Source of the DNA: Bacteroides sp. CAG:545
Lineage (GTDB): Bacteria > Bacteroidota > Bacteroidia > Bacteroidales > UBA932
Reading direction: 5' to 3'
Length of the DNA stretch: 27,756 nt
Assembly (NCBI GenBank): GCA_000432515.1
Contig: HF996046.1
Span: 19,154 to 46,909, forward strand
Shown: in pieces, positions 1 through 7,379 of the stretch
Numbering within the stretch: position 1 is the stretch's first letter
How the letters are laid out: every line of letters starts with the position of its first letter
Made by a program: the position numbers and the translations under genes
The notes under the pieces: model-generated
What the model was told of the DNA's origin: nothing
Databases searched by the model: none
What the model saw: the letters and a program-made list of their open reading frames with translations, nothing else

Positions 1-1
1 C

Positions 2-562
2 AGGCAGGAATGCCGTATAACTCCGGAAGATACGGCAGGTACGCTTCACGACAAGCTGATGCCGATCGGAGCGGAACTCGTGGTACAGACCGTTGAGGGT
101 ATCATTGAGAAGAATATAGAAACGCGTGTCCAGAGGAGTTTCATCCAGGGTTCGGAAGTCCTGAAACCGGCGCCGAAACTCACTCGGGAGCTGTGTGACA
201 TTGACTGGAACAAGAAGACCTCCGCTGTTTACAATCTGATCCGAGGTCTGAGCCCGTACCCGGCTGCATTTACCATGCTGAAATCGGAAGCGCATCCGGA
301 ACCGGTCCAGTTGAAGATTTATTTCGGAGAGAAGGTGGAAGGAGAGGATTTCAGGTCAATGCTTGAGAAAGCCGGCAAGTCTGAGGCTGTTCCGGGCGAG
401 ATTCTGAGTGACGGCAAATCATTCTTCGCTGTCACTACGACTGACGGAGCGGTTTCTCTGACTGATGTCCAGCTTTCAGGCAAGAAGCGGATGGATGTTA
501 AGGCATTCCTCGCCGGCTTCCGCAATCCGGAATCATGGAAAATAGTAAAAGACACTAAATAA
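2..562 (+). CDS. fmt: Methionyl-tRNA formyltransferase, C-terminal part (5' end outside window)
   Basis: The enzyme transfers a formyl group from 10-formyl-tetrahydrofolate to Met-tRNAfMet so that translation can start; it is cytosolic. The reading frame is open from base 2, so the gene begins upstream of the window and the catalytic N-terminal domain is not visible. What is seen is the linker motif EDTAGTLHDKL followed by the OB-fold-like C-terminal domain, with the family signatures APKLTRELCDIDW, LIRGLSPYPAA and GKKRMDVKAFLAGF near the end. These match the tRNA-binding domain of Fmt well. The internal ATG at base 59 lies inside the conserved domain and is not the true start. The stop is 9 bases before mtlD, which suggests co-transcription with the genes downstream. 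Confidence 0.95.
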   Translation, partial: RQECRITPEDTAGTLHDKLMPIGAELVVQTVEGIIEKNIETRVQRSFIQGSEVLKPAPKLTRELCDIDWNKKTSAVYNLIRGLSPYPAAFTMLKSEAHPEPVQLKIYFGEKVEGEDFRSMLEKAGKSEAVPGEILSDGKSFFAVTTTDGAVSLTDVQLSGKKRMDVKAFLAGFRNPESWKIVKDTK

Positions 563-571
563 CGATTATAA

Positions 572-1723
572 ATGAAAACAGCAGTTCAATTCGGGGCCGG
601 CAATATCGGCCGAGGATTTATCGGAGCCGTACTTTCGCAGTCAGGCTACAAGGTAGTGTTCGCAGATGTGAACAAAGAAATCGTGGACAGGATCAATGCT
701 GACAGGCAGTACACTGTCCATATCAAGGACGTTGACAGTGAGGATATTCTGATTTCTGGCGTCAGCGCGGTGGATTCATCTACCGATGCGGTAGTGGATG
801 TGATAAAGGAAGCTGAAATCCTGACTACAGCAGTAGGTCTGAGGATACTTCCGTTCATTGCACCGGCTATTGCCAAAGGCATTGTCGCGAGAAAAGAAGC
901 TGGAATCGAGGCTCCTCTGAACATTATCGCTTGCGAAAACGGACTTATGGCATCGTCACGTCTTAAGGAAGCTGTGCTTTCTCATCTCGACGAGGCTCAG
1001 ACAGAGTGGTGTCTCGCGCACACAGGTTTTCCAAACTGCTCTGTTGACCGCATTGTCCCTCCGGTAAGAAGCGAGAATCCTATCGACGTGGCTGTGGAGA
1101 AATACTACGAATGGAATGTCGAGGAAAAGGCGTTTGTCGGAAAAGCTCCTGAAATTGCAGGAATGAATATGGCTGACAACCTCCTCGCATACATTGAGAG
1201 AAAACTGTTTACGCTCAACACCGGTCATGCGATCACAGCATATCTCGGTAAGATGAAGGGCTGCCAGACCATTCTCGAGAGCATTGAAACTCCTGAAATC
1301 TACGCTGTCGTGCATGCTGCGATGCAGCAGAGCGGCGAGGCTCTGGTAAAGCAGTTCGGCTTCGACCATGAGGCTCATTTCAAATATATCGAGAAGATTA
1401 TCAAGCGTTTCCACAATCCATATCTCAAGGACGACGTTACCCGTGTGGGACGTGAGCCGATAAGAAAGCTTTCTCCGGACGACAGACTCATAAAGCCGGT
1501 AATGACAGCCAAGAGTTTCGGACTGCCTTATGACAAGATTCTGCTCGGAGTCGGTGCTGCATTGCACTTCAACAATCCTGAAGATCCGCAGAGCGTACAG
1601 CTGATGGAAAAGATTGCTACAGAGGGACTTGTCCCTGCCATTTCGGACGTTACCGGCATCAAGTCCGGAGATCCGATGCTTCAGGAGATTGTCAATGCCT
1701 ATAAAGAGGTGGAAAAGATATGA
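572..1723 (+). CDS. mtlD: Mannitol-1-phosphate 5-dehydrogenase
   Basis: It interconverts mannitol 1-phosphate and fructose 6-phosphate using NAD(H) in the cytosol. The 383-residue length is normal for the family. The N-terminus has the Rossmann dinucleotide-binding motif in MKTAVQFGAGNIGRGFIG. The polyol-specific long-chain dehydrogenase signature K-x4-N-x2-H is present as K211, N216 and H219 in the stretch KLFTLNTGHAITAYLG. The start is the ATG 9 bases after the fmt stop and matches the family N-terminus. No mannitol PTS or mannitol transporter is in the window, so the enzyme may serve polyol formation or a scavenging route encoded elsewhere. The stop codon overlaps the next start codon in ATGA, which suggests translational coupling. 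Confidence 0.93.
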   Translation: MKTAVQFGAGNIGRGFIGAVLSQSGYKVVFADVNKEIVDRINADRQYTVHIKDVDSEDILISGVSAVDSSTDAVVDVIKEAEILTTAVGLRILPFIAPAIAKGIVARKEAGIEAPLNIIACENGLMASSRLKEAVLSHLDEAQTEWCLAHTGFPNCSVDRIVPPVRSENPIDVAVEKYYEWNVEEKAFVGKAPEIAGMNMADNLLAYIERKLFTLNTGHAITAYLGKMKGCQTILESIETPEIYAVVHAAMQQSGEALVKQFGFDHEAHFKYIEKIIKRFHNPYLKDDVTRVGREPIRKLSPDDRLIKPVMTAKSFGLPYDKILLGVGAALHFNNPEDPQSVQLMEKIATEGLVPAISDVTGIKSGDPMLQEIVNAYKEVEKI

Positions 1724-2748
1724 TGCTTCACAGACTTACAATCGCGGCTGCTGCATTGTTCGCTATGGCCGTGACTGCGGCTAATGCTCAGAATCCCGAA
1801 GCCGGATATCAGGAAGGCATTGACCGTAACAAGGTGGAAATCAATTCTTTTGAAGACCTTCAGAATTATTTCAGATATTCACCGAAGAGAGATGTCATCA
1901 TCAGCGCTCATCGTGGCGGTATGATGGCCGGTTACCCGGAAAACTGCGTCGAGTCGTGCGAAAAGACATTGTCAATGATGCCGACGTTCTTCGAAATCGA
2001 CTTCAGTTTCACGAAGGACAGTGTCATGGTACTGATGCATGACCTTACGCTGGACAGGACCACGACAGGCAAAGGCAAGGTCTGTGACTATACCTATGAG
2101 CAGATCCGCCAGTTCAATCTCGTGGACAGAAAGGGCAAGGAGACCCCTTACAAGATACCGACATTGAAGGAGATGCTGGAGTGGGGCAAGGATAAGGTCG
2201 TCTTCAACTTCGACAACAAGTACATCAATACCAAGGGCGTGAGCGATGCCGAGAAGAAGGGTGCATTGGACTATTATATCAAGCAGCTGCTTCCGGGAGG
2301 GGACTGGTCAATGTACCACAACATCATGTTGAGCGTGCGTTCCATCGACGAGGCTCTGTACTACTGGAATCACGGCGTGCAGAATGTGATGTTCTGCGTG
2401 GAAATCAGCAAGCCTGAACATTTTAAGGCTTACGATGAGTGCCCTATTCCATGGGACCACATCATGGCTTATATACGTCTGGCCGTGAACCCTGAACTTC
2501 ATGACATTTACCGCGAACTGCATAAGAAGGGCGTGATGATAATGACCTCTATCACAGGCTCTTCCGACAAGGTGAAGAAAGATGGGGACCGCCGCATCGC
2601 CTATGAGCGCGAACTTCTGGCCGAACCGGACATCATCGAGACCGACTACCCGTCCGAGTTCATCGGACTTCCTTGGAGCAGGAAAGAAATCCATTCTCTC
2701 CAGGACAAGGCCATCAAGTCAATGAGAACAGCGAGACCAAGAAAATAA
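1720..2748 (+). CDS. Secreted glycerophosphodiester phosphodiesterase family protein
   Basis: Members of this family hydrolyse glycerophosphodiesters, such as deacylated phospholipid head groups, to glycerol 3-phosphate and an alcohol. The 342-residue protein starts with a signal peptide (hydrophobic LTIAAAALFAMAVTAANA, cleavage likely before QNPEAG), so it acts in the periplasm or outside. The TIM-barrel family motifs are clear: H64-R65 in SAHRGG, E92 and D94 in EIDFSFTKD, and H107-D108 in LMHDLTLDRTTTG. These are the catalytic histidines and metal-binding acids of the family. The ATG start overlaps the mtlD stop by 4 bases. The next gene, a histidine phosphatase with a signal peptide, could remove phosphate from products of this reaction (inference). 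Exact substrate is not predictable. Confidence 0.88.
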   Translation: MMLHRLTIAAAALFAMAVTAANAQNPEAGYQEGIDRNKVEINSFEDLQNYFRYSPKRDVIISAHRGGMMAGYPENCVESCEKTLSMMPTFFEIDFSFTKDSVMVLMHDLTLDRTTTGKGKVCDYTYEQIRQFNLVDRKGKETPYKIPTLKEMLEWGKDKVVFNFDNKYINTKGVSDAEKKGALDYYIKQLLPGGDWSMYHNIMLSVRSIDEALYYWNHGVQNVMFCVEISKPEHFKAYDECPIPWDHIMAYIRLAVNPELHDIYRELHKKGVMIMTSITGSSDKVKKDGDRRIAYERELLAEPDIIETDYPSEFIGLPWSRKEIHSLQDKAIKSMRTARPRK

Positions 2749-2752
2749 CACC

Positions 2753-4078
2753 ATGAAACCGATAAGAATTTTCGTTGCTGCAGCGGCTTTCCTCTTTGTC
2801 TGTGTCAATGCCTCTGCACAGGTAACTCGTGAAAAACTGGCGGCAGATCCTTATGCAGGAGTCGGCATCTACCATGTATATAAGCCTGGCAATATGCAGG
2901 ACACGGCAGCGCCGGAAGGATACAATCCGTTCTATATCAGTCATATAGGCCGTCATGGCTCACGCTATCACGATTCGTCCAAGAAGTTCGACAAGGCGCC
3001 GGAAAAAATCCGTAAGGCTGCGGAAACCGGAATGCTTACTGAGCGTGGAATGGCATTGTACCGCGAATTGATGAAAGTCGATTCTGCTACGGTGGGAAAC
3101 TTGGGCAAACTCTCCGAACTTGGAGCTGAGGAGCATCAGATGATAGCGAAACGTATGTATCGCCGTTTTCCGGAGGTGTTCTCAAGTGAGGAAAGAATCT
3201 ATGTGGACGCCGCATCAAGCACTGTCAGAAGATGCCAGGAGAGTATGATGGCGTTTACAAAAAGGCTTAAGAAGGAACGCAAGAGCCTCAAGGTCAATGT
3301 CCATAGCGGGGATTCATACATGGCATACCTTCTCTACAAGCCTGCTGATTATTTCGATATCGTACACCTCGGCAGTGATGTTACGGACTCATTGGCCAAG
3401 GCGTTGTTGGATACTACAGCATTCCTTTCTTCTATTTTCAAGGATCCGGAAGAAGGTGCCAAGCTGGTTTCCCCGTCCTGGAAATTCATGAGGGAGGTGC
3501 TCATCTGGGGCAGTATCGCGCCGGATATCAGGCTGGACGATGTGTGCGTGCCTGCGTATTATACTGAGGATATGAGGTATCAGCTGGCTAAGGTCAATGC
3601 CTGCAGAATCTATTCTGAAATGTGCAATTCAATGGAGTCCGGCGGACGCAGGATGTCATTGACAGAAACTCTGCTCTCTGATTTTATCGCGAAGGCGGAT
3701 GCGGCGCTTACATCCGGGAGCCAGCGTGCAGCGGACCTCAGATTTGCCCACGACGTGTCTGTGGCGCCGCTTTCTGCATTGATCGGCATAGAGGGCTGCG
3801 ACAAGAGGCTTCCGGCAAAGGATGTCTGGAAGTACTGGATGACGTCAGAATATGTTCCGATGGCAATGAACCTGCAGATGGTGTTCTACCGTAAGGATGG
3901 TGACACCAAGTGCAAGGATGTTCTGGTCAAGTTCCTCTTGAATGAGCAGGAGCGTCTCGTGCCGGCTTTGACACCGGTTGAAGGTCCATACTACAGATGG
4001 AAGGACGTGCGCAAATTCCTTCTCGAGAAGGTGAAGTATGCGCATGAAATCAATGTCCGTTGGGGTGTGGCGCAGTAA
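2753..4078 (+). CDS. Secreted histidine-type acid phosphatase (branch 2 histidine phosphatase)
   Basis: A phosphomonoesterase of the histidine phosphatase superfamily. The 441-residue protein has a signal peptide ending in NASA before Q. The catalytic motif is R67-H68-G69-S70-R71 in HIGRHGSRYH, where H68 would be the phosphorylated residue. The proton-donor pair H333-D334 lies in RFAHDVSVAPL. The HD pair is typical of acid phosphatase/phytase-like enzymes, whereas inositol polyphosphate phosphatases of the MINPP type usually have HAE; on this ground a general acid phosphatase or phytase role is favoured, but substrate cannot be fixed. The ATG is 4 bases after the upstream stop, so it is probably the last gene of the fmt-mtlD run. 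I see no good terminator directly after it. Confidence 0.88.
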   Translation: MKPIRIFVAAAAFLFVCVNASAQVTREKLAADPYAGVGIYHVYKPGNMQDTAAPEGYNPFYISHIGRHGSRYHDSSKKFDKAPEKIRKAAETGMLTERGMALYRELMKVDSATVGNLGKLSELGAEEHQMIAKRMYRRFPEVFSSEERIYVDAASSTVRRCQESMMAFTKRLKKERKSLKVNVHSGDSYMAYLLYKPADYFDIVHLGSDVTDSLAKALLDTTAFLSSIFKDPEEGAKLVSPSWKFMREVLIWGSIAPDIRLDDVCVPAYYTEDMRYQLAKVNACRIYSEMCNSMESGGRRMSLTETLLSDFIAKADAALTSGSQRAADLRFAHDVSVAPLSALIGIEGCDKRLPAKDVWKYWMTSEYVPMAMNLQMVFYRKDGDTKCKDVLVKFLLNEQERLVPALTPVEGPYYRWKDVRKFLLEKVKYAHEINVRWGVAQ

Positions 4079-4113
4079 ATTCTTAATTCTGGTGGCAAAA
4101 ATGTCAAATTATT

Positions 4114-4144
4114 TTTGTCGAATGGAAAAATAGTCATATATTTG
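4114..4144 (+). promoter_or_regulatory. Bacteroidota-type promoter for tRNA-Val
   Basis: TTTG at 4114-4117 and TATATTTG at 4137-4144 are separated by 19 bases. This matches the known Bacteroides primary sigma factor consensus TTTG-N19..21-TAnnTTTG. Transcription would start near 4150, about 40 bases before the tRNA. The -7 element overlaps the left arm of a long inverted repeat. Confidence 0.8.
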
Positions 4145-4184
4145 CATTCCCGATTTGGAAATAGAGACCAAGTCGGAATGCAAA
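4141..4184. repeat. Long inverted repeat in the tRNA-Val leader
   Basis: The arms TTTGCATTCC (4141-4150) and GGAATGCAAA (4175-4184) are perfect complements. Inside them CGAT (4151-4154) faces GTC (4172-4174), and TTGG (4155-4158) pairs with CCAA (4168-4171), leaving a 9-base loop. The total is about 17 paired bases with one bulge. The left arm contains the TTTG of the promoter, so most of it would not be in the RNA. It is better seen as a DNA palindrome than as an RNA leader hairpin. Confidence 0.75.
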
Positions 4185-4191
4185 TAAGCTT

Positions 4192-4266
4192 GGGAGCATA
4201 GCTCAGTTGGTTCAGAGCGTCTGCCTTACAAGCAGAGGGTCGGGGGTTCGACTCCCTCTGCTCCCA
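4192..4266 (+). tRNA. tRNA-Val (anticodon TAC)
   Basis: A complete cloverleaf can be folded by eye. The acceptor arms are GGGAGCA and TGCTCCC. The D-stem GCTC pairs with GAGC. The anticodon stem TCTGC/GCAGA encloses the loop CTTACAA with anticodon TAC, which reads valine codons. The T-arm is GGGGG-TTCGACT-CCCTC with one G-U pair. The discriminator base is A4266 and the CCA tail is encoded at 4267-4269. Confidence 0.97.
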
Positions 4267-4273
4267 CCACGGA

Positions 4274-4305
4274 AAGCACTGCAGCAATCGTTGCGGTGCT
4301 TTTTT
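4274..4305 (+). terminator. Rho-independent terminator after tRNA-Val
   Basis: AAGCACTGCA near 4274-4283 pairs with TGCGGTGCTT ending at 4301 (one G-U pair), around a short loop, and runs into a T tract at 4300-4305. It begins 5 bases after the encoded CCA, so the tRNA is probably a single-gene transcript. Confidence 0.85.
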
Positions 4306-4409
4306 CGTATTGTGCCCTCTGCCAGGCTGCGACTTGTAACCGCATCATTCTATCCTAAAAAACAGTATCGATTTTTCTCAAAAAAGTATCAGTTTATCGA
4401 AATAATTGG

Positions 4410-4417
4410 TAAATTTG
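4410..4417 (+). promoter_or_regulatory. Candidate -7 promoter element before the utilisation locus
   Basis: TAAATTTG fits the TAnnTTTG consensus and sits just upstream of the metallophosphoesterase coding region. No clean TTTG is present 19-21 bases further upstream, so the match is only half a promoter. If used, the start site would be near 4424 and this could drive the operon that ends at 19168. Confidence 0.45.
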
Positions 4418-4427
4418 CTTGACGTAA

Positions 4428-5608
4428 TTGATAACAAGATATGACAAGCCACGCTATTGTCGGACTACTATAACTATAATAAACAGACGCGATTTTATCG
4501 CTGTGTCAGCACTTTCGCTGACAAGTATGACATTTCTCAGCTTTCCTGTTCTTGCGGGGGCCAAGAGCCGGAAGGACAAAAACTACTCAATCGTAATTCT
4601 AGGCGACACTCACTTCGATACCGAGCCGGCCGATGTGTATCATTCACATTACAACGAAAAAGTGGAATGGCTCAATCGTGTGCAGCGTGCGGAATTTGCC
4701 CGCAACGGTGAAATGTGGCGTGAACGCTGTCCGCGGCTGCTGAAAAGATGCGCCTGCCTTGCAGATGAGAACACTCAGATTGCATTGCAGGTAGGCGACC
4801 TCATTCAGGGAGATTGCGGAAACGGAGATGTGCACAGAAAGATGCTCGACGATGTCATGAATGCGTTCAAGAAGGAGTTCGGCGGATTGCCGTTCGTGAC
4901 GGTCGAGGGAAATCATGATGTGCGTGGAACTGATGCCAAGAAGGTAATCATGAATATATGCCTAAAAGGATGTCAGAAGAACTCGGAAAAGACATTGAGA
5001 AAACTACATTCTATTTCAACATTGGCCCCGATGCTTTCCTGGTATTGGACTTCAATCATCCTGATGACGCTGAAATAGAGAAAATGCTTCATGAAACCCG
5101 CGGCGCCAGACACACGTTCATCATTACCCACGGACCGGTATTCCCTATGGACGAGCAGAGCTGCAGATGGTTTTTCCATGGAGGCGCAAACGAAAGCGAA
5201 ACCGCTGCAAGACGTCATTTCAGAGCGGAGTTTGCCAAAAGGCATGCGATAGTGCTGTGCGGACATTCTCATGCCACAACCCTTACAGAATGGAAAGGCG
5301 ACGGCGGCATAATCACACAGATGGAGATGAGCAGTGTCTGGGCTAAGCCTGAGGCAGCGGAATACAAGGTCATAACTGAGGACCCGAAAGAATACGGAAG
5401 CCGCAGAATGGGCATGAAAACCATGCCGGACGGCTCTCCGATAAAGGATGAAAGCGCACTTTTCGAAGAATATCTTCCGGGCATAACCCGCTACATCCAT
5501 TCCTACACTCCTGGTTCATTCAAATTGAATGTAGGCCCTAAGCACATAACTATAGACTTCTACGCCGGTGACTCCACCTTTAAGACCCGGACGTTCGAAC
5601 TGCGATAA
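4428..5608 (+). pseudogene. Calcineurin-like metallophosphoesterase with Tat-type signal, frameshifted
   Basis: Two frames together make one metallophosphoesterase. The first (to about 4955) carries a Tat-like signal NRRDFIAVSALSL and the motifs GDTHFD, QVGDLIQGD and EGNHD. The second (from about 4955 to 5608) carries THGPVF and GHSHATT. All five metal-binding motifs of the family are therefore present, but split by a -1 shift near 4955 in a short AT dinucleotide run, as if one base were lost. The start is also odd. The only in-frame start is TTG at 4428, while the family-like N-terminus begins at AAC (4482), directly after an ATA codon (4479-4481) where ATG would be expected. It is either a decaying gene or an assembly error. 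The product would hydrolyse phosphate esters in the periplasm. The next gene starts 42 bases downstream. Confidence 0.8.
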
Positions 5609-5650
5609 CAACAATACACAATATACACCTAATAACTAAAACAATCAGTA

Positions 5651-7372
5651 ATGAGAAAAAAGCAATGTCTGATTATCGTTCTCGCTTCGCTTGTGCTCCT
5701 CGGAGCAGCATCTTGCGAAGAGAAAATGGTTTTCCAACTCGCCGATGACCCCGGGTATGTGAAAGATCCCGTTGTCGGCATCAGAGCACTTGACGGTGAC
5801 AGATGGATTGAAGGTTCTGTCGATCAGGAAAACAGGACTGTCAATTTTGAATTCCACACCGCAGCCTCTCTGGACAATGTCCTTTGCGACATTGAACTGA
5901 ACAAGGATTGGGCAAGAATGGTAAGTCCTGCCCAGACCAGACTGACAGCAAATCTGAAATCAGGTTTCAAGATCACTGTCAATGATGGTGTGGACGATAT
6001 CGCCTACACGCTTACGGCCTCCATGTTCCAGCAGATCAAGGAGGTGAAGGCGACACTCGGCTCAGAGACCGTCAGCCTTTCATTGTCCGACAATACTTAC
6101 ATCGGCTCTTTCCCGTCCGCCTATCTGGCTTCAGAAGTCAAGGGTGTCAATGTCGAGGTGGTGACCAATGACGATGTCGAACTGGTGACCGACCCGAATG
6201 CGCTGAAGAACCTTGACTTTTCGGAAGGCAATGGCGTGGAGTTCGTCATCCTCGACAAGACCGTGGGCAAGAAGAAATCCTTCACAGTCTATGCTACACC
6301 TTCCGATGTGGCGAAATTCGATGAAGGCTGGACAGAGGTTACCAAGAAATGGAGCACCCAGTATGGTGTCAATTTCGGAAACGTGCGTCTGTACCAGACC
6401 TCAAACCTTATGGGCAGAAGCGGCAATCCGGCCTATGCTCTTACGATTCCTGCCGGTCATGTCAATATGAAGGTCGCTGAAAAGAGTGTCGTAGGTAATG
6501 ACAATATCAGAATTTCCGCAGTACAGAGAAACAACAGGGATTTCGTTTTCTTCCTTCCTGAGGCAGGCCCGGCTGTATGGCATACAGACGGAAGTTCTTC
6601 TACTGGCAATCTGGAGTACTACAGCCCGTTGGCCTATGGCCCGGACGATAAGGGTGCGACCAGGGTTCTGCGCAATGATGGCTTCGGCGGCAAAAATAAA
6701 GCCTATGCTCCGGCTATGGGCATAAAGGACGGAAAGGTTTCCATCAAGCCTGCCGGTGCTGTTGACGGACAGCTGTATTCTTATACGGACGCCCTCGGCA
6801 ACGGTCAGGAAGCCTGGGAAGTGGAAAGTGCGTTCGGCGGTTACTTCCAGATATGCAGAAACGGAGAAACGCTCATCTCAGGTGATGCGGAGAAATTCTA
6901 CACAGTCTATGACTCCGAGTGGCGCAAGTTCGGTGCGCAGATGACCTGCTTCCTTACACCGGACTGGGGCAAGTCTGTGCCTGTAACTGAGTACGACATG
7001 CTGCATACAGGACGTATCGGTGTCGGTTGCACAGCAGACGGCGCCCTTGTAGTGCTCGTTTCCGAAAAGTATGTGAACACCCACAACCAGGGCCAGCATA
7101 CCGACAACGGAAAGAACGGTGACGGCGGTGACAATAAAGGCTTGACACTCTATGAACTGGCCTCTGTGATGACCGGTCTCGGATGTAGTGATGCCATGAC
7201 AGTTGAAGACTACAACTGGTCGCATATCGTCCTCCAGGATGGCACTGACAGAGGCAAAGACCTTTTCTGGACAAACAACAGATGGTACATCACCAGCACC
7301 AATGCCAACTATGGCAACATAAAGCCGGAGTCTTCGGAGCACGTCAACCTCGTTGTCGCATGTTTTAAGTAG
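5651..7372 (+). CDS. Lipoprotein with C-terminal phosphodiester glycosidase-like region
   Basis: The 573-residue protein has a lipoprotein signal with C22 in LLGAASCEEK; the acidic residues after the cysteine resemble the Bacteroidota surface-export signal. Residues about 30-125 look like a beta-sandwich segment of the kind that opens many SusC/D-associated lipoproteins. The C-terminal part has GRIGVGCTADGALVVLVSE and GLTLYELASVMTGLGCSDA, a pattern resembling the end of phosphodiester glycosidase (NAGPA/DUF2233) domains, which cleave sugar-phosphodiester bonds. Where that family normally has a DGGGS-type motif this protein has E519-D520-Y521-N522-W523-S524, so activity is uncertain and it may only bind ligand. 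The domain assignment rests on pattern memory, not on a search. The stop is 7 bases before the SusC start, consistent with one operon. Confidence 0.6.
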   Translation: MRKKQCLIIVLASLVLLGAASCEEKMVFQLADDPGYVKDPVVGIRALDGDRWIEGSVDQENRTVNFEFHTAASLDNVLCDIELNKDWARMVSPAQTRLTANLKSGFKITVNDGVDDIAYTLTASMFQQIKEVKATLGSETVSLSLSDNTYIGSFPSAYLASEVKGVNVEVVTNDDVELVTDPNALKNLDFSEGNGVEFVILDKTVGKKKSFTVYATPSDVAKFDEGWTEVTKKWSTQYGVNFGNVRLYQTSNLMGRSGNPAYALTIPAGHVNMKVAEKSVVGNDNIRISAVQRNNRDFVFFLPEAGPAVWHTDGSSSTGNLEYYSPLAYGPDDKGATRVLRNDGFGGKNKAYAPAMGIKDGKVSIKPAGAVDGQLYSYTDALGNGQEAWEVESAFGGYFQICRNGETLISGDAEKFYTVYDSEWRKFGAQMTCFLTPDWGKSVPVTEYDMLHTGRIGVGCTADGALVVLVSEKYVNTHNQGQHTDNGKNGDGGDNKGLTLYELASVMTGLGCSDAMTVEDYNWSHIVLQDGTDRGKDLFWTNNRWYITSTNANYGNIKPESSEHVNLVVACFK

Positions 7373-7379
7373 AAGAAAA

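Noticed and set aside
956..1567. 203-codon minus-strand open frame inside mtlD
   Set aside because: It is a shadow of the strongly conserved mtlD coding sequence with no independent signal.
4950..4975. Programmed -1 frameshift in the metallophosphoesterase (CTA AAA G)
   Set aside because: No strong slippery heptamer with a downstream structure is evident, and the start codon is also defective, so decay or a sequencing slip is simpler.
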